A stretch of DNA of 64,000 nt from an uncultured Microbacterium sp. (GTDB taxonomy: Bacteria; Actinomycetota; Actinomycetes; Actinomycetales; Microbacteriaceae), in the NCBI RefSeq assembly GCF_947489255.1, contig NZ_CANLCY010000001.1, forward strand, positions 620,001 through 684,000, given 5' to 3'. The translations under genes and the position numbers were made by a program. Every line of letters begins with the position of its first letter. The first letter of the stretch is position 1. The notes beneath the pieces were generated by a model, which did not search any database, was not told the origin of the DNA, and saw only the letters and a list, made by a program, of their open reading frames with translations. Shown here piece by piece: positions 57,499 through 64,000 of the stretch.

Positions 57499-58335
57499 AT
57501 GAGCGAGATCACCGCACACCATGGACTCCTGACCGACATCGACCTCCACGTCGACGACACCGGCGGATCGGGTCGCCCCGTCGTGCTGATCCACGGCTGG
57601 CCCCTGTCGGGCGAGTCGTGGGCGCACCAGGTTCCGGCCCTCGAAGCGGCCGGCCACCGGGTCGTGACCTACGACCGCCGCGGCTTCGGCCGGAGCGACA
57701 AGCCCCGCACCGGGTACGACTACGACACGTTCGCCGACGACCTTCAGGCCGTACTGGAGGCGCTCGACCTGCGGGATGCCACGCTGGTGGGCTTCTCGAT
57801 GGGCGGCGGCGAAGTGGCGCGCTACCTCACGCGCCACGGCGCGGACCGCGTGCACAGCGTCGTCTTCGCAGCGGCCGTCCCGCCGTACCTGGCCCAGACC
57901 GACGACAACCCCGAGGGTCCCCTCGACGATGACACCGCCGACGGGATGAAGCAGGGACTCACGGACGACGAGAAGGCGTTCTATCACCAGTTCACGACCG
58001 ACTTCTTCTCGGTGAACGGCGAGCTCGTCGTCGCGCCCGAGGAGCAGGCCGAGGCGGAGCGCCTCGCGAACCAGGCCGATCACCACGCCGCCCTGAAGTC
58101 GATGGAGGCCTTCGCCACGACCGATTTCCGCGCGGACCTGCCGAACGTCGGTGTGCCCGCTCTGATCATCCACGGCGACAGCGACGCCACCGTGCCGTTC
58201 GAGGGCTCGGGCAAGCGCACGCACGAGGCCATCGCCGGGAGCGAACTGCACGTGGTCGCCGGAGCGCCGCACGGCGTCAACGTGAGTCACGCCGACGAGT
58301 TCAACCGCGTGCTGATCGACTTCCTGAAGCGCTGA
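57499..58335 (+). CDS. Alpha/beta hydrolase, cofactor-free haloperoxidase-like
   Basis: A 278-residue hydrolase. VVLIHGWPLSGESWAHQV is the oxyanion turn, GFSMGGGEVARYL contains the nucleophile Ser, DSDATVP supplies the Asp and GAPHGVN the His. The protein is closest to the non-heme chloroperoxidase/esterase group. Substrate unknown. ATG 57499 is chosen; an in-frame ATG at 57490 adds three residues. Confidence 0.9.
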   Translation: MSEITAHHGLLTDIDLHVDDTGGSGRPVVLIHGWPLSGESWAHQVPALEAAGHRVVTYDRRGFGRSDKPRTGYDYDTFADDLQAVLEALDLRDATLVGFSMGGGEVARYLTRHGADRVHSVVFAAAVPPYLAQTDDNPEGPLDDDTADGMKQGLTDDEKAFYHQFTTDFFSVNGELVVAPEEQAEAERLANQADHHAALKSMEAFATTDFRADLPNVGVPALIIHGDSDATVPFEGSGKRTHEAIAGSELHVVAGAPHGVNVSHADEFNRVLIDFLKR

Positions 58336-58390
58336 CCCGCTCGGCGCGCCCCACTCTCGCCCGCATCCGCGGGGGACGCGCCGGCCGATC

Positions 58391-58424
58391 CGATGCCCCG
58401 TCACCGCCCGGTGACGGGGCATCG
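58391..58424. terminator. Intrinsic terminator after the hydrolase gene
   Basis: CGATGCCCCGTCACC pairs with GGTGACGGGGCATCG over 15 bp with a GCCC loop. Confidence 0.88.
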
Positions 58425-58522
58425 GTGCGTGATGACAGCGGGGGTGAATCGCCGAGCCGCACGTCCGCATTCGCCCGGCGGGTCCGCTGAGACCCGTTCG
58501 GACGCGACCTAACGTGACCGCC

Positions 58523-59284
58523 ATGTCCGACGCCGCCGACGCCTCGACTCGCGGGATGCAGCGGCGACGGCGCAGCCGTCCGCGGCCCTGGCGCGAGGGG
58601 CGCTCGACGACGCGGCGGTGGAACCTCGAACTGCTGGCGTGGGCCGTCTGCGCGCTCGGTGCGGGTGCTCTGGCCGGGCGGGCGGCATCCGTCCTCCTTC
58701 CGCCCGAGACGGCGGAGGGGGGTGCGCGGGCCGTCGTGTGGGTTGCTCTCGGAGTGCCGATCGCCCTGGCCTTCTCTCGGTCCCGGCCCCGCGGGCTGCT
58801 GCGCGTTCGCCTGATCGACGTGGTCTACGGGATCGTCTTCGGTGTCGCTCTGCGCATCGTGCAGGGGGCCCTCGCGGAGACCGGGGGAGTGCCGGCCGCC
58901 TGGCCCTCAACCTTCTCGACGGGAGGATCCCTGCCCGAGTCGTTCGTCGCGGACGCCCTCGCCGACTCGGTCGTCGCGGCGGTGACGGAGGAGTTCTTCT
59001 TCCGGGGGGTCGTGCTGGTGTGCGCCTTTGCGCTCGTGAGGCGGCTGAGCGGGCGGGTGCCCGCCGCGATCGCGGCCGTCGCCTTCTCCACGGCTCTGTT
59101 CGTCGTCGCCCACCGGCTCACGTCGCAACAGGGCGGCGTCGACTCGATCGCGCTCGCCGCGGTCGGCGTCGTGACCGGAACGTTCGTGATGGCGACCGGA
59201 CGCATCTGGCCGGCGGTCGCGGTGCACGTGGTCTTCAACGCCACGGGATACGCTCTGCTGGCAGCGGGCGCCCTGCTCTCCTAG
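58523..59284 (+). CDS. CPBP-family intramembrane metalloprotease
   Basis: A 253-residue multipass membrane protein. VTEEFFFRG is the first CPBP motif (E-E-x3-R), FVVAHRLTSQ holds the second (H), and HVVFNATGY the third. The N-terminus is Arg-rich and cytoplasmic. CPBP proteases (Rce1-like) act inside the membrane; bacterial targets include bacteriocin systems, but nothing here points to a target. Confidence 0.9.
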   Translation: MSDAADASTRGMQRRRRSRPRPWREGRSTTRRWNLELLAWAVCALGAGALAGRAASVLLPPETAEGGARAVVWVALGVPIALAFSRSRPRGLLRVRLIDVVYGIVFGVALRIVQGALAETGGVPAAWPSTFSTGGSLPESFVADALADSVVAAVTEEFFFRGVVLVCAFALVRRLSGRVPAAIAAVAFSTALFVVAHRLTSQQGGVDSIALAAVGVVTGTFVMATGRIWPAVAVHVVFNATGYALLAAGALLS

Positions 59285-59338
59285 CGTGGTCCCGCGGGGC
59301 GTCATGGGAGCACGCTCCCTCGTCGTCTCCGTCCCCGT

Positions 59339-59367
59339 TTGGCGATGGCATCCGGATGCCGTAGTCT
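59339..59367 (+). promoter_or_regulatory. Sigma-70-type promoter for rplM-rpsI-glmM
   Basis: TTGGCG (59339-59344), a 17-bp spacer and TAGTCT (59362-59367) form a good vegetative promoter. Transcription should start near 59374, giving a leader of about 138 bases before rplM. Confidence 0.7.
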
Positions 59368-59373
59368 TGCTCT

Positions 59374-59511
59374 TTGGTGCCCGCCTCCCTGCGAGCGGGA
59401 CGCCCGAACGTGAGCCCTCCACCGGCCCTGTTCCCCCGTCATCGGCGGGGCAACGGACCACCGGAGCGGGATTCACGAACTCCTCCGTTCGATCAAGAAA
59501 GCAGCACTACT
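59374..59511 (+). promoter_or_regulatory. Structured 5' leader of the L13-S9 operon
   Basis: The leader holds two GC-rich hairpins: CCCGC/GCGGG near 59380-59400 and CCCCG/CGGGG near 59434-59452. A ribosomal protein operon commonly has an autoregulatory leader bound by its own product, so one is plausible here. No match to a named leader class was recognised. Confidence 0.4.
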
Positions 59512-59958
59512 GTGACGCGCACTTTCACCCCCAAGGCCGCTGAGGTCACGCGCGAGTGGGTCGTTATCGACGCCACCGACGTCGTTCTCGGCCGCCTGGC
59601 CTCGCACGCGGCGGTCCTCCTCCGCGGCAAGCACAAGGCGACCTTCGCCAACCACATCGACTCCGGCGACTTCGTCATCGTCATCAACGCGGAGAAGGTG
59701 GCCCTCACGGGTCAGAAGCTCACGCAGAAGAAGGCGTACCGCCACTCGGGCTTCCCGGGCGGTCTGAAGTCCGTCACCTACGACGAACTCCTCGAGAAGA
59801 ACCCCGTCCGCGCGGTCGAGAAGGCCATCCGCGGCATGCTGCCCAAGAACAGCCTCGGCGCGGCGCAGCTCAAGAAGCTCAAGGTCTACCGCGGCGCCGA
59901 GCACCCCCACGGTGCCCAGCAGCCCACGGCATACACCTTCGACCAGGTCGCCCAGTAA
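59512..59958 (+). CDS. rplM: 50S ribosomal protein L13
   Basis: A 148-residue protein with [62 protein letters not shown] and [16 protein letters not shown], all L13 hallmarks. It is an early-assembling subunit of the large ribosomal subunit. GTG start at 59512. It leads the conserved rplM-rpsI-glmM operon; rpsI follows after 24 bases. Confidence 0.98.
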   Translation: MTRTFTPKAAEVTREWVVIDATDVVLGRLASHAAVLLRGKHKATFANHIDSGDFVIVINAEKVALTGQKLTQKKAYRHSGFPGGLKSVTYDELLEKNPVRAVEKAIRGMLPKNSLGAAQLKKLKVYRGAEHPHGAQQPTAYTFDQVAQ

Positions 59959-59982
59959 GCGCCGCCGGATAAGGACGAAACA

Positions 59983-60453
59983 GTGTCGAACATCGACTCC
60001 AGCAACTACAGCACCGAGACGCCGGCCGAGCAGTCGGTCGTCGCTGCCGAGCGCCCCGTGCTCTCGGTTCCCGGCGCAGCCGTGGGCCGCCGCAAGCAGG
60101 CCATCGCCCGCGTGCGCCTCATCCCCGGTTCGGGCACGATCACGGTCAACGGCCGCACGATCGAGGACTACTTCCCGAACAAGCTGCACCAGCAGCTGAT
60201 CAACGACCCGTTCACGGTGCTCGAGCTCGCGGGCTCGTACGACGTGATCGCGCGCATCTCCGGTGGCGGCCCCTCGGGTCAGGCCGGCGCGCTGCGCCTG
60301 GGCATCGCCCGTGCGCTCAACGAGATCGACGCCGAGAACAACCGCCCGACCCTGAAGAAGGCCGGCTTCCTCTCGCGCGACGCTCGCGTCAAGGAGCGCA
60401 AGAAGGCCGGTCTCAAGAAGGCCCGCAAGGCGCCTCAGTACTCCAAGCGCTGA
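59983..60453 (+). CDS. rpsI: 30S ribosomal protein S9
   Basis: A 156-residue protein. [25 protein letters not shown] and [19 protein letters not shown], then a basic tail ending [12 protein letters not shown], the universal S9 C-terminus that reaches the P-site tRNA. The N-terminal 30 residues are an acidic extension usual in Actinobacteria. GTG start at 59983. Confidence 0.98.
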   Translation: MSNIDSSNYSTETPAEQSVVAAERPVLSVPGAAVGRRKQAIARVRLIPGSGTITVNGRTIEDYFPNKLHQQLINDPFTVLELAGSYDVIARISGGGPSGQAGALRLGIARALNEIDAENNRPTLKKAGFLSRDARVKERKKAGLKKARKAPQYSKR

Positions 60454-60467
60454 GTTCGACTCTCCGT

Positions 60468-61823
60468 ATGCCTCTTTTCGGCACGGACGGGGTGCGGGGG
60501 CTGGCCAACGGCCTCCTCACCGCCGAACTCGCGCTGCACCTGGCCCAGGCGACTGCTGTCGTCCTGGGCCAGGGCCGTTCTGCGGAGGCGCGCAAAGCGG
60601 AAGGCCGTCGGTTGACGGCCGTCGTCGCGCGCGATCCCCGGGTGTCGGGGGAGTTCCTCGCCGCCGCTGTCGCCGCAGGACTCGCCTCCTCCGGCGTCGA
60701 CGTGCTCGACGCCGGGGTGATCCCCACCCCCGCCACGGCCTTCCTGATCGCGGATCACGACGCGGACTTCGGCGTGATGGTGTCGGCGTCGCACAACCCG
60801 GCCCCCGACAACGGCATCAAGATCTTCGCCCGCGGGGGGACGAAGCTCCCCGACATCGTCGAGCAGCGCATCGAGCACGCCCTCGAGGGCGAGCGTCTGC
60901 AGCCCACCGGCGCGGGCGTCGGACGCATCCGGCGCTTCGCCGACGCGGAGGACCGCTACGTGCTGCACCTGCTGGGCTCCCTCCCGCACCGCCTCGACGG
61001 CCTCCACGTGGTGCTCGACTGCGCGCACGGTGCGGCGGCCGGGGTGTCGCCCGAGACGTTCAAGGACGCCGGGGCGCAGGTGACGGTCATCGGCGCCGAG
61101 CCGGACGGTCTGAACATCAACGACGGCGTGGGCTCGACCCACCTCGACGTGCTCGCGGAGGCCGTGGTGCGCCTCGGCGCCGACGTCGGTATCGCCCACG
61201 ACGGCGACGCGGACCGGTGCCTCGCGGTCGACGCCGAGGGCAAGGTTGTCGACGGAGACCAGATCATGGCGATCCTCGCGGTGGCGATGAAGGAGCGCGG
61301 CGCGCTCGTCGACGACACCCTGGTGGCGACGGTCATGAGCAACCTGGGCCTCCATCGCGCGATGGCCGATCACGGCATCCGCGTGCTGCAGACGGGCGTC
61401 GGCGACCGCTATGTGCTCGAAGCCATGAACGAGGGGGGCTACTCCCTCGGCGGCGAGCAGTCGGGCCACGTGATCATGAGCGAGTTCGCCACCACCGGCG
61501 ACGGACTTCTCACCGGTCTGCACCTCGTGGCCGAGATGGCGCGGCAGGGCAAGACCCTCGCGGAGCTGGCGTCGCTGATGACGGTGTACCCGCAGGTGCT
61601 GGTGAACGTCCGCGGCGTCGACCGCGACGGCGTCGCCGACGAGGTCGTGCAGCGCGAGGTCGCGGCATCCACCGCCGAACTCGGCGACTCCGGTCGCGTG
61701 CTGCTGCGCGCCTCGGGCACCGAGCCGCTGGTGCGGGTCATGGTCGAGGCGGCGTCGGAGGACGTCGCCCGCGCCCACGCCGACCGGCTCGCCGAGGTCG
61801 TGCGCGAGCGCCTGGCGCTCTAG
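60468..61823 (+). CDS. glmM: Phosphoglucosamine mutase
   Basis: A 451-residue enzyme that converts glucosamine 6-phosphate to glucosamine 1-phosphate, the precursor of UDP-GlcNAc for peptidoglycan and exopolysaccharide. [11 protein letters not shown] is the N-terminus, [17 protein letters not shown] holds the active-site phosphoserine, [15 protein letters not shown] binds the metal, and [12 protein letters not shown] is the phosphate site. It starts 14 bases after rpsI in the usual actinobacterial order. Confidence 0.97.
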   Translation: MPLFGTDGVRGLANGLLTAELALHLAQATAVVLGQGRSAEARKAEGRRLTAVVARDPRVSGEFLAAAVAAGLASSGVDVLDAGVIPTPATAFLIADHDADFGVMVSASHNPAPDNGIKIFARGGTKLPDIVEQRIEHALEGERLQPTGAGVGRIRRFADAEDRYVLHLLGSLPHRLDGLHVVLDCAHGAAAGVSPETFKDAGAQVTVIGAEPDGLNINDGVGSTHLDVLAEAVVRLGADVGIAHDGDADRCLAVDAEGKVVDGDQIMAILAVAMKERGALVDDTLVATVMSNLGLHRAMADHGIRVLQTGVGDRYVLEAMNEGGYSLGGEQSGHVIMSEFATTGDGLLTGLHLVAEMARQGKTLAELASLMTVYPQVLVNVRGVDRDGVADEVVQREVAASTAELGDSGRVLLRASGTEPLVRVMVEAASEDVARAHADRLAEVVRERLAL

Positions 61824-61840
61824 CTCCTGCCGGTTCGACA

Positions 61841-61872
61841 GGCCCAGGGACCCCGTGCGGGGTGCCTGGGCC
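61841..61872 (+). terminator. Intrinsic terminator of the rplM-rpsI-glmM operon
   Basis: GGCCCAGG (61841-61848) pairs with CCTGGGCC (61865-61872), with an inner ACCCCG/CGGGGT stem, and TTCGT follows. It is 17 bases after glmM. Confidence 0.85.
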
Positions 61873-61911
61873 TTCGTCGTCGGTGGGTGCGGGTGGGCGT
61901 CCGGGGGCGGT

Positions 61912-62020
61912 GTCCGGTCCCTTCGACGGGCTCAGGGACCTCGGTCGGTCGGTGGGCGGGTCCCGGGCGGGCGTCCGGGGGGCGGGGTCCGGTCCCTTCG
62001 ACGGGCTCAGGGACCTCGGT
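61912..62020. repeat. Two 34-bp direct repeats with REP-like palindrome
   Basis: A 34-bp unit occurs at 61912-61945 and 61987-62020, start to start 75 bp. Its core is GGTCCCT-TCGACGGGCTCA-GGGACC, a 7-bp inverted repeat. A flanking stretch (GGTGGGCGGGTCCCGG) is also repeated. I recall similar GGTCCCT/TCGA elements dispersed in Microbacterium genomes; that is memory, not a search result. No gene lies here. Confidence 0.8.
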
Positions 62021-62098
62021 TCGGTGGTCCGGCCTGGGTCGGTGGGCGGGTCCCGGTCGGTGCGGAGGGGCCCGTCGGGGGCGCGACGGGGCGCGGGG

Positions 62099-63028
62099 TC
62101 AGTACTCGAGCGACTCGATGTAGCGCAGCAGCACGCCCTCGCGCAGCGCCCACGGGGAGACCTCGAGTTCCTCGACGTCCATGGCCTTCATCGCTCGCTC
62201 GACGACGATGGCCGCGGCGACGATCTGGAACGTCCGGTCGGCGGTGATGCCCGGCAGGGCCTCGCGCGCGTCGGCCGGGATGCGCGCGAGTCGCGGGATC
62301 CAGTCCTTCAGCTCCTTGCGCGGCAGCACCATGCGGTCGATCCCCGACCAGCCGGGCACCGGGTATCCGGCGAGCTTGGCGAGCGAACGGATGGCCTTCG
62401 ACGACCCGATGACGTGGTCGGGGCGGGGGAGCGCGGCGAAGCGCTCGGCCACGGGCGCGAGGACGGATGCCGCGTGCTGGCGCAGCGCGTCGATCTCGGA
62501 GTCGCTCGGGGGATCGTGCGGCAGGAACTGCACCGTCGAGCGTCCGGCGCCCAGCGGCACCGATTCGGCGAGGTCGGGCAGTTCATCGGCGCCGCCCGCG
62601 ATCTCGAGCGAGCCGCCGCCGATGTCGAACAGCAGGATCTGGCCGGCCGACCACCCGAACCAGCGCCGGACGGCGAGGTAGGTGAAGCGTGCCTCGGTTT
62701 CGCCGCCGAGCACCTGCAGGGGCTGGCCGAGGGCCTCCTCGATCAGGGCGATGACCTCTTCGCCGTTGGTCGCATCGCGCACCGCGGACGTCGCGGTGGC
62801 GAGCAGTTCGTCGACCCCCTCGGCGCGGGCGCGCTCGCAGGCGGCGGTCACGGCATCCACGAGGCCCTGCACGCCCTCGGGGGAGATCGACCCGTCGGGC
62901 AGCAGGTAGCGCATGAGGCGCAGGACCGAGCGGTGCGAGGTGGTGGCCGTGGGGCGACCCCCGGCGCGCGCGTTCGCGACGAGCAGGTGGACGGTGTTGG
63001 AACCGATGTCGAGGACTCCGAGGCGCAC
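62099..63028 (-). CDS. Ppx/GppA-family phosphatase
   Basis: A 309-residue actin-fold phosphatase: VRLGVLDIGSNTVHLLV (phosphate-binding loop), LFDIGGGSLEI, and GSSKAIRSLAKL. Members hydrolyse polyphosphate or pppGpp; which one cannot be told. Start GTG 63028 is at the conserved VRLGVLDIGSN; an upstream in-frame start at 63091 adds 21 low-complexity residues. Confidence 0.9.
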   Translation of the reverse strand: MRLGVLDIGSNTVHLLVANARAGGRPTATTSHRSVLRLMRYLLPDGSISPEGVQGLVDAVTAACERARAEGVDELLATATSAVRDATNGEEVIALIEEALGQPLQVLGGETEARFTYLAVRRWFGWSAGQILLFDIGGGSLEIAGGADELPDLAESVPLGAGRSTVQFLPHDPPSDSEIDALRQHAASVLAPVAERFAALPRPDHVIGSSKAIRSLAKLAGYPVPGWSGIDRMVLPRKELKDWIPRLARIPADAREALPGITADRTFQIVAAAIVVERAMKAMDVEELEVSPWALREGVLLRYIESLEY

Positions 63029-63152
63029 GGTCCGAGCGTAGTGGGGGACCGGCGCGTCGTCGGCGGGGGCGGATCCGGATGCCACGGGCACAGCCCGCGG
63101 GCGCGGTCCGGTGCTTCGCGGCGTGACGGCGCACCGCCGGTAGCATGAGCGG

Positions 63153-64000
63153 GTGTCCGCCGCCGAGACAGCCGCTCCCGCACCGTCGCTGAGCCCCTAC
63201 CGTCAGATCGACCGCGACGACTGGGCCCGTATGGCCGGCGGGATCGCGCAGCCGCTCACCGAGAACGAGATCGTGCAGCTGCGCGGCATCGGCGACCGGC
63301 TCGACCCGCGCGAGGTCGCCGAGGTCTACCTGCCGCTCAGCCGCCTGCTCAGCCTGTACGCCCGGGCCACGCGTCGCCTCGGGGCCGACACGAGCGAGTT
63401 CCTCGGCGAACCGGATGCCACGACCCCTTTCGTCATCGGGGTCGCGGGATCGGTCGCGGTCGGCAAGTCCACGATCGCCCGCCTCCTGCGCGAGTTGATG
63501 AGCCGCTGGCCCGACACCCCGCGCGTCGAGCTGGTCACCACCGACGGGTTCCTGTACCCGAACGCCGAGCTCGAGCGCCGGGGGCTGATGGATCGCAAGG
63601 GCTTCCCCGAGTCGTACGACCGCCGGGCCCTCGTGGAGTTCCTGAGCGAGGTCAAATCCGGTGCCGAAGAGGCGCGGGCGCCGTTCTACTCGCACGTGCG
63701 GTACGACATCATGCCCGACGCGCACGTGAGCGTGCACCGTCCCGATGTCGTGATCGTCGAGGGGCTGAACGTGCTCCAGCCGCCGCCGTCGCCGAACGAG
63801 GTCGCGGTGAGCGATCTGTTCGACTTCTCGATCTACGTGGATGCCGACGCCGCCCACATCGAGCGCTGGTATGTCGAGCGCTTCCTCGCGCTGCGCGACA
63901 ACGCCTTCACCAACCCGACCTCCTTCTTCCGCGTCTTCGCCGACATCAGCGACGAGGAAGCGGTGGAACGCGCCCTGGGCTACTGGCGCGACATCAACCT
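63153..64000 (+). CDS. coaA: Pantothenate kinase type I, 3' end outside window
   Basis: The first 282 codons of CoaA, the first enzyme of coenzyme A synthesis. [17 protein letters not shown] opens it, the Walker A reads [30 protein letters not shown] is the substrate loop, and [13 protein letters not shown] follows. Start GTG 63153. About 30-35 residues at the C-terminus are cut off by the end of the window. Confidence 0.96.
   Translation, partial: MSAAETAAPAPSLSPYRQIDRDDWARMAGGIAQPLTENEIVQLRGIGDRLDPREVAEVYLPLSRLLSLYARATRRLGADTSEFLGEPDATTPFVIGVAGSVAVGKSTIARLLRELMSRWPDTPRVELVTTDGFLYPNAELERRGLMDRKGFPESYDRRALVEFLSEVKSGAEEARAPFYSHVRYDIMPDAHVSVHRPDVVIVEGLNVLQPPPSPNEVAVSDLFDFSIYVDADAAHIERWYVERFLALRDNAFTNPTSFFRVFADISDEEAVERALGYWRDIN

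Noticed and set aside
1..64000. Search for CRISPR arrays, insertion sequences and prophage
   Set aside because: No regularly spaced repeats beyond the short tandems listed, no transposase, integrase or phage structural motifs seen.

Overview
The window is chromosomal DNA from a high-GC Gram-positive bacterium of the Actinobacteria, most likely a Microbacterium or a close relative in the Microbacteriaceae. The signs are very GC-rich third codon positions, many GTG and a few TTG starts, frequent GGATGCC/GCATCC codon pairs, a truA-like fragment on the left, an rplM-rpsI-glmM-(ppx/gppA)-coaA block on the right, and three small DUF7882-type proteins, a family I know mainly from Microbacteriaceae. 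No tRNA, rRNA, CRISPR array, insertion sequence or prophage was seen.

Positions 1-12960 look like a polysaccharide-synthesis and signalling island. It encodes a LAXTG-type wall-anchored protein, a DUF4012 protein, a processive-type GT2 synthase, an OmpR-type response regulator and a membrane-anchored GH6 cellulase. It also holds a PAS histidine kinase and two copies of a tail-to-tail pair made of a lipoprotein and a membrane protein with a degenerate GGDEF-like tail. I read this as a candidate beta-glucan (cellulose-like) production system with its own hydrolase and two-component control; the polymer identity is inference. This is the most interesting part of the window.

Positions 13000-31300 hold accessory and housekeeping genes: three DUF7882 genes next to two MarR regulators, a sigma factor with region 2 only, a regulator with repeated WGGELPPAPW motifs, an F420-type oxidoreductase, and a TerC transporter behind a yybP-ykoY (Mn2+) riboswitch. 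Further on are a TetR/MMPL exporter pair, a TagE-like glycosyltransferase, a MarR-transglutaminase-DUF2207 operon and an aldo/keto reductase.

Positions 31300-54000 form a second exopolysaccharide region. It contains a DivIVA-like coiled-coil protein, a MalT-type (LAL) LuxR regulator, a Wzc-like tyrosine kinase, two WbaP-like initiating sugar transferases, a UDP-glucose 6-dehydrogenase, a low-molecular-weight phosphatase, and tatA, tatC and tatB genes. Two PIG-L deacetylase paralogues close the region, one with a twin-arginine signal. GGGGTGA boxes recur in the promoter regions of several of these genes and resemble the MalT box.

Positions 54000-64000 carry ohr/ohrR, a CNNM/CorC-type membrane protein, a lipoprotein, an alpha/beta hydrolase and a CPBP protease. 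The conserved rplM-rpsI-glmM operon follows, then a repeat patch, a Ppx/GppA phosphatase and a truncated coaA.
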